Of a DNA stretch of 64,000 bases, positions 8,121 to 16,196 are shown in pieces. The position numbers were made by a program, and so were the translations under genes. Position 1 is the stretch's first letter. Every line of letters begins with the position of its first letter. The notes below the pieces were generated by a model. That model searched no databases. It was not told where the DNA came from and worked only from the letters and a program-made list of their open reading frames with translations. The DNA is from Oscillospiraceae bacterium (GTDB lineage: Bacteria; Bacillota; Clostridia; Oscillospirales; Ruminococcaceae): NCBI GenBank assembly GCA_019423755.1, contig JAHZAU010000003.1, positions 62,001 through 126,000 of the forward strand, read 5' to 3'.

Positions 8121-9338
8121 CTAATCTTCCGAAGAAAGCGACACCGACTCCACCCGGCTCTGCACGATCCCGTCGGCAAAGCGGGTACGAATCACCTGTC
8201 CCGGCTCCACCTGAGCCGCCGAGCGCAGGGTCTGTCCTGCTGCGTTCAGCGTCACGGTATAACCCGAGCGCAGGCGAGCCATGGGGTCCAGCGCGTGGAG
8301 CGCCGCTCCTTGGGCCGCCAGACGTTCCTTTCTTCTCATTATATCATTTTTTGCGGTATTTCGCAGGGTGTTTGTAAAATATTCTAAATTTTTTCGCAAA
8401 GGGTCCACAAAATAGCCACGATTCGCAAAAGGACCGGCAGCAAGGAGTTCCGAAAAATGGGCTTTTCGCGCTGCCAAAAGGTCCTCCACCCCCTGACGGA
8501 TGGCAAGTTCCATGCCGCCCAGGTCCATGCGCAGCTCCCGGGCATCGGGCACCGCCAACTCCGCCGCAGCCGACGGGGTCGGGGCCCGCAGGTCCGCCGC
8601 GTAATCGCAGAGGGTGAAGTCGGTCTCGTGCCCCACAGCGGAGATCACCGGGATAGCGCTGTCTGCCACCGCACGCACCACCGCTTCCTCGTTGAAGCAC
8701 CACAGGTCCTCCATGGAACCGCCGCCTCGCCCAACGATGAGCAGGTCGCAGGCCTTTTGCAGGTTAAACTGCCGGATGCCTTCGCAGATGGACTGGGCTG
8801 CCCCGTCCCCCTGGACCAAGGCCGGCCACAAGATCAGCCGTACCCCGGCAAAGCGCCGGCCCACCACCGAGCGGATATCCTGCAGCACCGCCCCGGTCTC
8901 GGAGGTGACGATGCCGATGCGCTCCGGGCAGGACGGCAGCGGACGTTTCCGGGCCGGGTCAAACAGGCCCTCCCGTTCCAACTTGCGGTACCGCTGCTCA
9001 AAAGCCAGCTGCAGCTCGCCCTTCCCTTCCGGGAGCATCTCGTACACATAGACTTGGTAGCTTCCGTCCCGTTCATACAAGGAAACGGAACAGCGCAGGA
9101 TCACCGCCAGGCCGTTTTCCGGCGCAAAACGCAGTTGCCGCGCGTAGGAAGCAAACATCACCGCCTTGACAGCGCAGCCGCCCTCCTTGAGGGTAAAGTA
9201 CAGGTGGCCGCTTTTGTAGTGGTCCACCAGGTTGGAGATCTCCCCCCGCACAAACAGATCCCGGAGCCTTCCGTCCTCGTCCAGCCGGGCCTTGACGTAG
9301 CGGTTGAGCTGGGAGACGGTCAAGATGGAGCTAGACAC
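8121..9338 (-). CDS. xseA: Exodeoxyribonuclease VII large subunit
   Basis: XseA is the catalytic subunit of exonuclease VII. The 405-residue protein has the N-terminal OB fold (TVSQLNRYVKARLDED to LYFTLKEG), the catalytic domain with RGGGSMEDLWCFNEE and ISAVGHETDFTLCDYAAD, and a helical C-terminal region that binds XseB. The GTG start at 9338 overlaps the preceding stop by 8 nt and has AAAGGAG upstream. Confidence 0.96.
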   Translation of the reverse strand: MSSSILTVSQLNRYVKARLDEDGRLRDLFVRGEISNLVDHYKSGHLYFTLKEGGCAVKAVMFASYARQLRFAPENGLAVILRCSVSLYERDGSYQVYVYEMLPEGKGELQLAFEQRYRKLEREGLFDPARKRPLPSCPERIGIVTSETGAVLQDIRSVVGRRFAGVRLILWPALVQGDGAAQSICEGIRQFNLQKACDLLIVGRGGGSMEDLWCFNEEAVVRAVADSAIPVISAVGHETDFTLCDYAADLRAPTPSAAAELAVPDARELRMDLGGMELAIRQGVEDLLAARKAHFSELLAAGPFANRGYFVDPLRKNLEYFTNTLRNTAKNDIMRRKERLAAQGAALHALDPMARLRSGYTVTLNAAGQTLRSAAQVEPGQVIRTRFADGIVQSRVESVSLSSED

Positions 9339-10284
9339 GGCAGCCGCTCCTTTGGGCCGTCAGCACCGCGATGCCTGCGGCGTTGTCGGCGGAAAATTCC
9401 GGCTGGGCAAAGAAACCGCCCAACTCCTCGGTGAGCCGCTGGCGGATGAGGCTGTTGGACATGACACCGCCGGAGAAGATCAGCGGCCGTCCAGGCAGGG
9501 CCTCCCGGGCGTCCAGCGCCATCTGCCGCACCACCGCGCAGACGTATTCGATGCAGTAGCGGGCCACGTCCTCCGGCAGAGCGCCTTCCCGCACCATGCG
9601 GGCACACTGGTTTTCCAGCCCGGAAATGCAGCAGTTGCCGTCCCGGAAGGTGGTGCGGATAGAAAACTTCTTCTCGCTCTTGAGGGAAAGGGCGTCCAGC
9701 TCCTTCCCCGCCGGGAAGGAAAGCCCCAGCATCGCGCCCACCCGGTCGATAGCCTGTCCGCATTTCAGGTCCATGGACTGGCTCAGCACCTGGGCCGAAA
9801 AGACCTCCTGCTCGTCCGGCGTCACATGGACGCACTCGGTGGTGCCGCCAGACAGATGAAAAGCGATGAACTCCTGGCCGATCAGGTCCAGCCGCCCGGC
9901 GGAGTACAACGCCGCCGCAATGTGGCCGTTCTGGTGAGACAGCGGGTAAAAGGGTACCCCCTGAGTCGCCGCCACACTGCGGGCCGCCAGCTCCCCTACC
10001 AAAAAGCAGGGCATGTAGGAGCCCTCCTGGCTGCGGGGACGCACCGAAGCGCCCACCGCCGCAATGGGGGCAGAAAGCTCCTGGCGGACAGCAAAAAACA
10101 GCCCCTCAAGGATCTGGGGGAGCTGTTTTACATGAGCGAAGACGGCGTCGCTTTGCTTGAGGCCCAACGCCCCCGAACGCACACAAAGCAGCTGCTTGCG
10201 GTGGATCACCCGGCGGGCGTCGCTGTCGTAAACCGCTGCCGAGGTGGTATAGTTGCTGGTGTCAAACCCCAAATAAAGTGCCAC
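9331..10284 (-). CDS. TsaD/Kae1-like (peptidase M22 family) paralogue
   Basis: This protein belongs to the ASKHA/Kae1 superfamily that includes TsaD, the tRNA threonylcarbamoyladenosine factor. It has the N-terminal phosphate loop LGFDTSNYTTSAAVYD, a NGHIAAAL segment where TsaD has its metal-binding HxxxH pair, a second phosphate loop HLSGGTTE and the C-terminal FSGGVMSNSLIR. At 317 residues it is shorter than TsaD, and the canonical double-His region is altered. Its place between nusB and xseA is typical of a Clostridia paralogue rather than genuine tsaD. GTG 10284 follows AGGAGG. The substrate is unknown. Confidence 0.8.
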   Translation of the reverse strand: MALYLGFDTSNYTTSAAVYDSDARRVIHRKQLLCVRSGALGLKQSDAVFAHVKQLPQILEGLFFAVRQELSAPIAAVGASVRPRSQEGSYMPCFLVGELAARSVAATQGVPFYPLSHQNGHIAAALYSAGRLDLIGQEFIAFHLSGGTTECVHVTPDEQEVFSAQVLSQSMDLKCGQAIDRVGAMLGLSFPAGKELDALSLKSEKKFSIRTTFRDGNCCISGLENQCARMVREGALPEDVARYCIEYVCAVVRQMALDAREALPGRPLIFSGGVMSNSLIRQRLTEELGGFFAQPEFSADNAAGIAVLTAQRSGCRV

Positions 10285-10298
10285 GCCTGTTCCTCCTG

Positions 10299-10721
10299 TT
10301 ATTCCGATTTTTCTGCTTCCGCCTTGCCGGTTTCCTTGGCGATGGCGCCCAGGACGCCGTTGACAAAGGCGCCGTCCTCCTCGCCGGAGAAGGTCTTGGT
10401 CAGTTCCACGGCCTCGTTGATGGAAACGCTTACCGGCACGTCGGCCAGGTACTGCATCTCATAAACGGCGATACGCAGCGCTGCCAGGGATACTTTGGAG
10501 ATGCGCTCCAGGGTCCATTTTTTCAGTCTGGGGCGGATCAGTTCATCGATCTCTTTCAGGTGCTCTGCGGTGCCTTTGGCCAGCTCCAGGGCGAAGTCGC
10601 TGGGGACCAGCTCCCGTCCTTCGGCGGCGTTTTCGATGATCTCTTCGATGGTCTGGTCGCTGAACGCTTTTTCAAACAGAAGGCAGAAGGCCTCCTGGCG
10701 GGATTCACGTCTGGTTGTCAT
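10299..10721 (-). CDS. nusB: Transcription antitermination factor NusB
   Basis: NusB binds boxA RNA with S10 (NusE) for rRNA antitermination. The 140-residue all-helical protein has the characteristic beginning TRRESRQEAFCLLFE and the C-terminal VSINEAVELTKTFSGEEDGAFVNGVL segment, of which FVNGVLG is the family signature. It heads the run that continues to recN. No canonical promoter is clear between it and the upstream terminator at 10774-10829. Confidence 0.95.
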   Translation of the reverse strand: MTTRRESRQEAFCLLFEKAFSDQTIEEIIENAAEGRELVPSDFALELAKGTAEHLKEIDELIRPRLKKWTLERISKVSLAALRIAVYEMQYLADVPVSVSINEAVELTKTFSGEEDGAFVNGVLGAIAKETGKAEAEKSE

Positions 10722-10773
10722 GTTTTATCGTTCCTTCCTGTCTCGTTCCTCTCTCATTTGCCTGGGCGGCAAA

Positions 10774-10829
10774 CAAAAATCAGCCCTCCCGAAGATGCCC
10801 GAGCCTGCGGGAGTATTGTCGGGAGAGCT
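10774..10829 (-). terminator. Intrinsic terminator after the Asp23 gene
   Basis: On the minus strand AGCTCTCCCGA (829-819) pairs, with one G-U, with TCGGGAGGGCT, followed by GATTTTTG. It separates the Asp23 transcript from nusB. Confidence 0.75.
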
Positions 10830-10847
10830 GCGTCCTTGTGTATTGGC

Positions 10848-11222
10848 TTATTCCTGTTCTGCTGCCGGGGGCTGCGGGAAAACGATCCCTTCCACATGGA
10901 TGTTCACCTTGGAAACGGTGATACCGGTCATGTTCTGGACTGCGTCCTTGACGGTCTTCTGCAGGGTCTCGGCCACATCCGGGATGCGGGTGCCAAACCG
11001 AAGGTCGACGCTCATGTCGATGATGGCCACATCATCGTTGAGGTTGATCTGGATGGGCTTGAGCATACCGCCCTTTTTCAGCATATTTTTGATGGGAAGA
11101 CGGGACTCCGAAAGAGCAACCACGCCCTCGATCTCGCTTGCCGCATATCCGGCAATGGTAGCGATAACATCCTGGGAAATCTTCAGGCTGCCGCCTGGCT
11201 GCTTGGTGTTCTCAAGGTTCAT
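10848..11222 (-). CDS. Asp23/Gls24 family envelope stress protein
   Basis: Asp23/Gls24 proteins are small, abundant proteins near the membrane linked to envelope stress. The 124 residues contain the typical ISQDVIATIAGYAASEIEGV opening and the later SVDLRFGTRIPDVAETLQ and VNIHVEGI segments. ATG 11222 is preceded by GGAGGA. The gene has its own promoter (11305-11332) and terminator, so it appears monocistronic; a copy upstream of nusB is common in Clostridia. Confidence 0.92.
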   Translation of the reverse strand: MNLENTKQPGGSLKISQDVIATIAGYAASEIEGVVALSESRLPIKNMLKKGGMLKPIQINLNDDVAIIDMSVDLRFGTRIPDVAETLQKTVKDAVQNMTGITVSKVNIHVEGIVFPQPPAAEQE

Positions 11223-11304
11223 GGAAATTCCTCCTACACGAATCAAAATGAAGGCGCCGCCGGAGTGGGACGTCCGCCGGAATACAAACTGGTTTATCCT
11301 CTTT

Positions 11305-11332
11305 ATTATACCACAAAATCCCCAATACACAA
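11305..11332 (-). promoter_or_regulatory. Promoter of the Asp23 gene
   Basis: The minus strand shows -35 TTGTGT (11332-11327), a 16-nt spacer and a perfect -10 TATAAT (11310-11305), about 80 nt before the start codon. Confidence 0.7.
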
Positions 11333-11380
11333 CCATTTTATCACCAAAAGCTGTGCAAAGGGGATCTTATGCGTATTTTT

Positions 11381-12631
11381 TTACACAAAACTGCGGTAGC
11401 ACAGGCCGTTGAGCAGCACTTCCCCGCTATCCAGCGGCACGAAGGACAGCTCTTTGCCGTCCACCGAACGGATGTGGTAAAGCGGGCGGCCGTCGCTGCT
11501 GCCTTCCATCAAGGTGCGTTCCAAACGGACCTGACGCAGCCAGCTGCCCAGTGTCGTCTGGAACTGCCGGCTGCAGGGGATCTCCCGGCCGTCCTGCACC
11601 AGGGTGACGCTTTGGATGCGGTCCGGGGAAAGGGACCGAGCCAGCCCCAAGGTCTGGTCACAGCCGCGGAACACAAAGCAGCTGCTCAAAAGGATGCAGC
11701 AGAGCGCTACGCCGCCCAGCAGCGGCCAGCCTTTCCGGCGGCTGCGGACCCGCAGCAGATGATCAAACCGGCGGCGCAGCAGGGTCTTGCTGTTGGCCAT
11801 ACAGGTGGAGAAAACACCGCAATGCCGGGGCATGCAGCCCAGCTTGGCCACCTCGAGGATGCTTTGGGCGTAATCGTGTACAAAGGGCTCCGGCTGCTTC
11901 TGCACCACCTTGCTGTCGCAGGAAAACTCGATGGAACAATAGGCCGCGTGGATCATCCCGTGTACAAAGGGGTTGAACCAGTGCAGCGTTCCGGCGCAAA
12001 GGAGCATCAGCTTGTACCACTGATGACGGCTGCGGTAGTGCACCAGCTCGTGCCGGAAGATCATCTCCAACTGCCGCTCGCTGAGAGGACAGTCGGGGAT
12101 CAGGATGCGCGGGTGCATGACACCGGTGAGCATGGGGCTTTGGATCAGCGGGCAGCGCTCCAAAGGGATGGTGTCGTAGATCCCCATACCGCAGCGGATG
12201 CGGTGGAAGATGGTCAGGGTGTCGCGGTCGGTCACCGGGACCGACCAGCGGCGCAGGCGGTTCTTCTGCACGCTGTAACAAAGTACATGATAAACAAAGT
12301 AGCACCCGCCGCCGATGAGCCAGATAGAGGTCAGCAGCTGGGAAAGAGAAAGGCCGCTTTGCGCCGTCATGGGAAACAGCGGCATCCCTACCTCTCCCGG
12401 CGGGGCCGGCAGGGTCATGTGGTAGGGCGCCAGCAGTTTGATGCCGTAAAACGGCAGCCCGCGATTCAGGGGGATCAGCAGCCGGATCGAAAGCACCAGC
12501 CACAGGATATACTGGCAGCGGACGGTATACCGCTGCTCGATGCGCTGGGAAAACAGCAGCGCCAGCGCCAGCAGGACCGACACAGCGGCACTGACCTCCA
12601 AATTAAAGAAAAAGACACGCTCCAGCAGCAT
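11381..12631 (-). CDS. M56 family (BlaR1/MecR1-like) membrane metallopeptidase
   Basis: The protein resembles the membrane-embedded zinc protease part of BlaR1/MecR1 sensors. Four hydrophobic segments are visible (about residues 8-28, 38-58, 100-122 and 310-330). The gluzincin motif HELVH lies in MIFRHELVHYRSRHQW near residue 197, and HWFNPFVH follows as the second conserved patch with CSIEFSCD downstream. The extracellular C-terminal region of about 80 residues is too short for a penicillin-binding sensor domain. No BlaI/MecI-type repressor is adjacent, unlike most M56 operons. The ligand and target are unknown. Confidence 0.85.
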   Translation of the reverse strand: MLLERVFFFNLEVSAAVSVLLALALLFSQRIEQRYTVRCQYILWLVLSIRLLIPLNRGLPFYGIKLLAPYHMTLPAPPGEVGMPLFPMTAQSGLSLSQLLTSIWLIGGGCYFVYHVLCYSVQKNRLRRWSVPVTDRDTLTIFHRIRCGMGIYDTIPLERCPLIQSPMLTGVMHPRILIPDCPLSERQLEMIFRHELVHYRSRHQWYKLMLLCAGTLHWFNPFVHGMIHAAYCSIEFSCDSKVVQKQPEPFVHDYAQSILEVAKLGCMPRHCGVFSTCMANSKTLLRRRFDHLLRVRSRRKGWPLLGGVALCCILLSSCFVFRGCDQTLGLARSLSPDRIQSVTLVQDGREIPCSRQFQTTLGSWLRQVRLERTLMEGSSDGRPLYHIRSVDGKELSFVPLDSGEVLLNGLCYRSFV

Positions 12632-12667
12632 CTCCTCACCTCAACTTTCCATGCGCGTTCTATTGAT

Positions 12668-12696
12668 AGTATAGTGACGCTCCTGCGGAGAGTTTG
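12668..12696 (-). promoter_or_regulatory. Possible promoter of the M56 gene
   Basis: A TATACT -10 element lies at 12673-12668 on the minus strand. The matching -35 (CAAACT at 12696-12691) is poor, so this is only a weak assignment. Confidence 0.35.
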
Positions 12697-12752
12697 TTAC
12701 ATCCTTTTGGTAAGTTTACAATTTGCACATGATTTATTCTCCATTTTGTAAC

Positions 12753-12787
12753 AAAAAACAGGCCCGGCGCGTACAATACGCCGGACC
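12753..12787 (-). terminator. Intrinsic terminator after the effector-binding-domain gene
   Basis: The minus strand reads GGTCCGGCG, a 9-nt loop, CGCCGGGCC and then TGTTTTTTG. This strong GC stem with a T run ends transcription from the ABC-F and effector-domain genes. Confidence 0.85.
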
Positions 12788-12794
12788 CGCTCGA

Positions 12795-13286
12795 TTATCG
12801 TTCGATCTTGACCGGGAAGCAAAGCTCCACCGTTCCTTCAGAAATGCCGGCAGGATACCGCTCCTGGATGGCTCCTTCCAGCCGCAGCTCCTCCTTGGGG
12901 AAATAGTACCCCAGGGCCAGGTCGGTGGCCTGGGCCATCTCCTCCTGGCGGCAGCGCACCACCAGACAGAGCATCTGCGGCAGGTGCCAGCAGTCCCATC
13001 CTTCGGGGACGTGCTCTTCGGTCAGCCGCTGGGAAAGCTGGCAGCCGGCCAGGTACTCCCCTTCCCCGTTCTCCCAGGGGGCGAAGCTTTCGTCCCGGCG
13101 CATGGCGCCCCAGAGGCAAAGGGGACGGCCGTCCGCTGCCGGCTGGGCCAGCGGGCCGATCTGGGCAAAGCCCTCGCTCAGCTCCTTCCAAAGGGACAAG
13201 ATCCACCCGGCTCCTGCCCCAGCAGCGCCGCGTCCGGCTTTCCCCACCAGGGTCATGGGGCCGATAAATTCAAACTTTGCGTCCAT
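12795..13286 (-). CDS. GyrI-like/effector-binding domain protein
   Basis: A stand-alone 163-residue protein resembling the small-molecule binding (GyrI-like) domain found at the C-terminus of MerR and AraC regulators. The layout is typical: an N-terminal FIGPMTLVGK strand, a WILSLWKELSEGF helix, a central GEYLAGCQLS strand, and a C-terminal GTVELCFPVK end. There is no DNA-binding domain. It starts at ATG 13286 after GGGAGG, 15 nt behind the ABC-F gene. A drug- or ligand-binding role is inferred from fold similarity only. Confidence 0.65.
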   Translation of the reverse strand: MDAKFEFIGPMTLVGKAGRGAAGAGAGWILSLWKELSEGFAQIGPLAQPAADGRPLCLWGAMRRDESFAPWENGEGEYLAGCQLSQRLTEEHVPEGWDCWHLPQMLCLVVRCRQEEMAQATDLALGYYFPKEELRLEGAIQERYPAGISEGTVELCFPVKIER

Positions 13287-13301
13287 GCTGCGCCTCCCGG
13301 C

Positions 13302-14900
13302 TTATCTGCCGTTTTCCTGCTTCCACTCGATGTACTCGTCGAAGGTGCAGGCGCGGTCGATCATCCCTTCCGGGGTCAGCTCGATGATGCGGTTGGCGAT
13401 GGTCTGGATGAACTCGTGGTCGTGAGAGGTAAAGAGGACGTTGCTCTTAAAGTCGCACAGGCCGTTGTTCACGGCGGTGATGGACTCCAGGTCCAGGTGG
13501 TTGGTGGGCTGGTCCAGCAGCAGCACGTTGGAGCCGAAGAGCATCATTCGCGCCAGCATACAGCGGACCTTCTCACCACCGGAGAGCACCTTTACCGGCT
13601 TGTACACGTCGTCACCGGAGAAGAGCATCCGGCCCAGGAAGCCGCGCAGGTAGGTCTCGGTCACATCCTTGGAGTACTGGGACAGCCACTGGATGATGGA
13701 CAGGTCGCAGTCGTTGAAGTACTCGGAGTTGTCCTTGGGGAAGTAGGAACGGGAGGTGCTGACGCCCCACTTGAAGCTGCCGCTGTCCGGTTCCATCTCC
13801 TCGGCCAGGATCTTAAAGAGGGTGGTCTGAGCGATCTCATTCTCGCCCACAAAGGCGATCTTGTCCCCCTTGGCTACGGTAAAGGACAGGTGATTGAGCA
13901 CCTGGACGCCGTCCACCGTCTTGCACAGGTCGGTGACGGTGAGCACGTCCTTGCCGATCTCGCGATCCATGGTGAAGCCCACATAGGGGTATTTCCGGGA
14001 GGAAGCCGGCAGCTCCTCCACCGTCAGCTTCTCGATGAGCTTGCGGCGGCTGGTGGCCTGCTTGGATTTGGATTTGTTGGCGGCAAAGCGGGCGATGAAG
14101 TTCTGCAGTTCTTTGATCTTCTCGTCGGCTTTGCGCTTCTGGTCGTTGATCATCCGCTGCATCAGCTTGCTGGACTCGTACCAGAAGTCGTAGTTGCCCA
14201 CATACATCTTGATCTTGTTGTAGTCGATATCCACGATGTGGGTGCAGACGTTATTGAGGAAGTGACGGTCGTGGGACACGATGATAACGGTGCCCACATA
14301 GTCCATGAGGAACTCTTCCAGCCAGGCGATGGAAGCCAGGTCCAGGTGGTTGGTCGGCTCGTCCAGCAGGATGATCTCCGGCTGGCCGAACAGCGCCTGC
14401 GCCAGCAGGATCTTTACCTTCTCCTTGTCGCCCAGGGTGGACATCTGCTCATAAAGCAGGCTCTGGTCCAGGCCCAGACCTTTGAGCAGCTTGCTGATCT
14501 CGGTCTCGACCTCCCAGCCGCCCAGCTCGGAGAACTCGGTCTCCAACTCGGAAGCCAGCACGCCGTCCTCCTCGGTGAACTCCTCCTTGGAGTAGAGGGC
14601 GTCCTTCTGGCACATGATCTCGTAAAGACGGGGGTTGCCCTGGATGATGGTATCCAGCACCGAGAAGCGGTCATAGGCAAAGTGGTCCTGTTTGAGCACC
14701 GACATACGCTGCCCGTCGGGGATCTCCACCGAGCCGGTAGAAGGCTCCAGCTCCCCGGAAAGGATGCGCAGGAAGGTGGACTTGCCCGCGCCGTTGGCGC
14801 CGATGACGCCGTAGCACTCGCCGGGGTTGAAGATCAGGTTGACGTCGGAGAAGAGCTTCTCTCCGTTGAAATCCAAGCTGACGTTATTGACAGTAATCAT
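13302..14900 (-). CDS. ABC-F family ATPase (YkpA/YbiT-like)
   Basis: ABC-F proteins have two fused ATPase domains and no membrane part; they act on the ribosome. The 532-residue sequence shows Walker A GANGAGKST (near residue 35), a first signature region, Walker B IILLDEPTNHLDL, a basic linker (IARFAANKSKSKQA), a second ATPase domain with the signature VLSGGEKVRCMLARMML and Walker B VLLLDQPTNHLDL. Domain 2 has a changed Walker A (VGENEIAQTT instead of GxxGxGKT), as noted in the findings. ATG 14900 follows GGAG by 9 nt. The overall sequence is closest to YkpA-type housekeeping members rather than resistance types. Confidence 0.9.
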   Translation of the reverse strand: MITVNNVSLDFNGEKLFSDVNLIFNPGECYGVIGANGAGKSTFLRILSGELEPSTGSVEIPDGQRMSVLKQDHFAYDRFSVLDTIIQGNPRLYEIMCQKDALYSKEEFTEEDGVLASELETEFSELGGWEVETEISKLLKGLGLDQSLLYEQMSTLGDKEKVKILLAQALFGQPEIILLDEPTNHLDLASIAWLEEFLMDYVGTVIIVSHDRHFLNNVCTHIVDIDYNKIKMYVGNYDFWYESSKLMQRMINDQKRKADEKIKELQNFIARFAANKSKSKQATSRRKLIEKLTVEELPASSRKYPYVGFTMDREIGKDVLTVTDLCKTVDGVQVLNHLSFTVAKGDKIAFVGENEIAQTTLFKILAEEMEPDSGSFKWGVSTSRSYFPKDNSEYFNDCDLSIIQWLSQYSKDVTETYLRGFLGRMLFSGDDVYKPVKVLSGGEKVRCMLARMMLFGSNVLLLDQPTNHLDLESITAVNNGLCDFKSNVLFTSHDHEFIQTIANRIIELTPEGMIDRACTFDEYIEWKQENGR

Positions 14901-14985
14901 GCAAATATTCTCCATTTCTCCGCCGTTTCCCCGGCGGCGGGACCTGTGGTCGTGTGTTCCGGACGCATCCGGTCATGTAAAGATA

Positions 14986-15015
14986 AGTATAGCATAGTTC
15001 CTTGATTTTTGGCAA
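14986..15015 (-). promoter_or_regulatory. Promoter of the ABC-F gene
   Basis: On the minus strand TTGCCA (15015-15010) and TATACT (14991-14986) are separated by 18 nt, directly downstream of the neighbouring terminator and upstream of the ABC-F start. Confidence 0.65.
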
Positions 15016-15036
15016 GGTTTCCCGGCCTTTGGACGC

Positions 15037-15064
15037 AAAAAAGGAGGGGACCGCTGTCCCCTCC
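15037..15064 (-). terminator. Intrinsic terminator after the PEGA protein gene
   Basis: The minus strand has GGAGGGGAC, a short loop, GTCCCCTCC and then six T, 25 nt after the stop codon. Confidence 0.88.
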
Positions 15065-15089
15065 TAAAAATGCTGCTTACCGGACGAAA

Positions 15090-16052
15090 TTAGTCGCGGC
15101 CATAGCGGGTACCGCTGCTGTAACGGTCGCGGTAATCATCGTAACCGCTCTTTTCGATGCGCAGGGTATAGGAATCGTTGTCGTCGTTGGTGAAGTAGAA
15201 GTCGTTGTCGCCCTTGGAGGTCTTGCCCAGGTAGTGGCCGTCCACATAAACCGACGCGCCGGACACTTCGCACTCAAAGGAAACCGACTCGGCACGCAGC
15301 TTCACATCGTCGATGCCCAGCTTGCTGCCGTAGCGGTAGGAGATGCCGTCATCATCGTCGTCATCGCCCCATCTTTCCTCCCACTTGCCGGTGGCAGCGT
15401 TGTACTTCACGGTCAGATGACGGCCGGAGCTGTCGCTGTCCTTCTTGCTGCTGGTGATCACGCGGGTGCCGGAGGTGTGGATGCGGCTGGAATCCAGGCC
15501 CTTCACGGTGGTGCCGTTTACCACGTCAGCGCGGCGGACGGAAGCACCGGTACCGGAAACGGTGATGGTAGCGTCGGCGTCCTGAACATCCAGCTGGTCG
15601 ACTTTACCGTTGATGGTGACCTTGCCCTCAGAGCTGACGGTCAGGTCGTCAACCTCGGCGCCGGAGCCGATGATCACCGGGACATTGGCGCCCAGAGTGG
15701 AGGACAGGAATAGATAATCCACATCGCCTTCAATGAGGACGGTGCCGTAGGTGCCCAAAGTCACCTTGCGCAGGCTGCCGTTTTTGTTGGTGAACTGGAT
15801 GGCAACGCTGCCGGCTTCGTTGCTGCGGGCCAGGGTGTAGCGGCCGGTCTCACACTGCCAGTTTCCCTGGGATTTTCCGTCTTTGAGGAACTCAAAGCCA
15901 TCGTCATCCAGGCGCAGGGTGTAGTCGGCTTCCACAGTCTTGGTGGAGGCAGTAGAAGTCTTTCTGCGGACGACAGCGGCGCTGGCCGGCAGTCCGGAGC
16001 TTGCCAGGATGGAAGCCGCCATCAGCAGCGCGGCGAGATTTTTCATTTTCAT
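15090..16052 (-). CDS. Secreted protein with beta-solenoid-like middle and C-terminal PEGA-type domain
   Basis: A 320-residue exported protein. The N-terminus is a classic signal peptide (MKMKNLAALLMAASILASS, then LPASAA, cleavage after about residue 26). The middle repeats short strand units such as GSGAEVDDLTVSSEGKVTI and NGKVDQLDVQDADATITV, which resemble polymer-forming or adhesin-like beta-solenoids. The C-terminus (GASVYVDGHYLGKTSKGDND onward) looks like a PEGA domain. A run of six Asp (DDDDDD) near residue 255 may bind cations. ATG 16052 follows GGAGG by 8 nt; the ATG 6 nt earlier is too close. The gene is single, with its own promoter and terminator. A cell-surface role is inferred. 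Confidence 0.7.
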   Translation of the reverse strand: MKMKNLAALLMAASILASSGLPASAAVVRRKTSTASTKTVEADYTLRLDDDGFEFLKDGKSQGNWQCETGRYTLARSNEAGSVAIQFTNKNGSLRKVTLGTYGTVLIEGDVDYLFLSSTLGANVPVIIGSGAEVDDLTVSSEGKVTINGKVDQLDVQDADATITVSGTGASVRRADVVNGTTVKGLDSSRIHTSGTRVITSSKKDSDSSGRHLTVKYNAATGKWEERWGDDDDDDGISYRYGSKLGIDDVKLRAESVSFECEVSGASVYVDGHYLGKTSKGDNDFYFTNDDNDSYTLRIEKSGYDDYRDRYSSGTRYGRD

Positions 16053-16137
16053 GGTCATTTCCTCCTTAAAAAAGTATGATAAAACCAAAAAGCACAGCAA
16101 ACTTTTTCGTTTTTTGACAACTGCGGGAATTGTATTC

Positions 16138-16166
16138 ATTATAGCCCGTTTTCCCCGGGAAAGCAA
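16138..16166 (-). promoter_or_regulatory. Promoter of the PEGA protein gene
   Basis: The minus strand has TTGCTT (16166-16161), a 17-nt spacer and a perfect TATAAT (16143-16138), leaving a leader of roughly 80 nt. Confidence 0.75.
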
Positions 16167-16196
16167 GGCAATCGCAAGGGCGAAATTTTACCAAAA

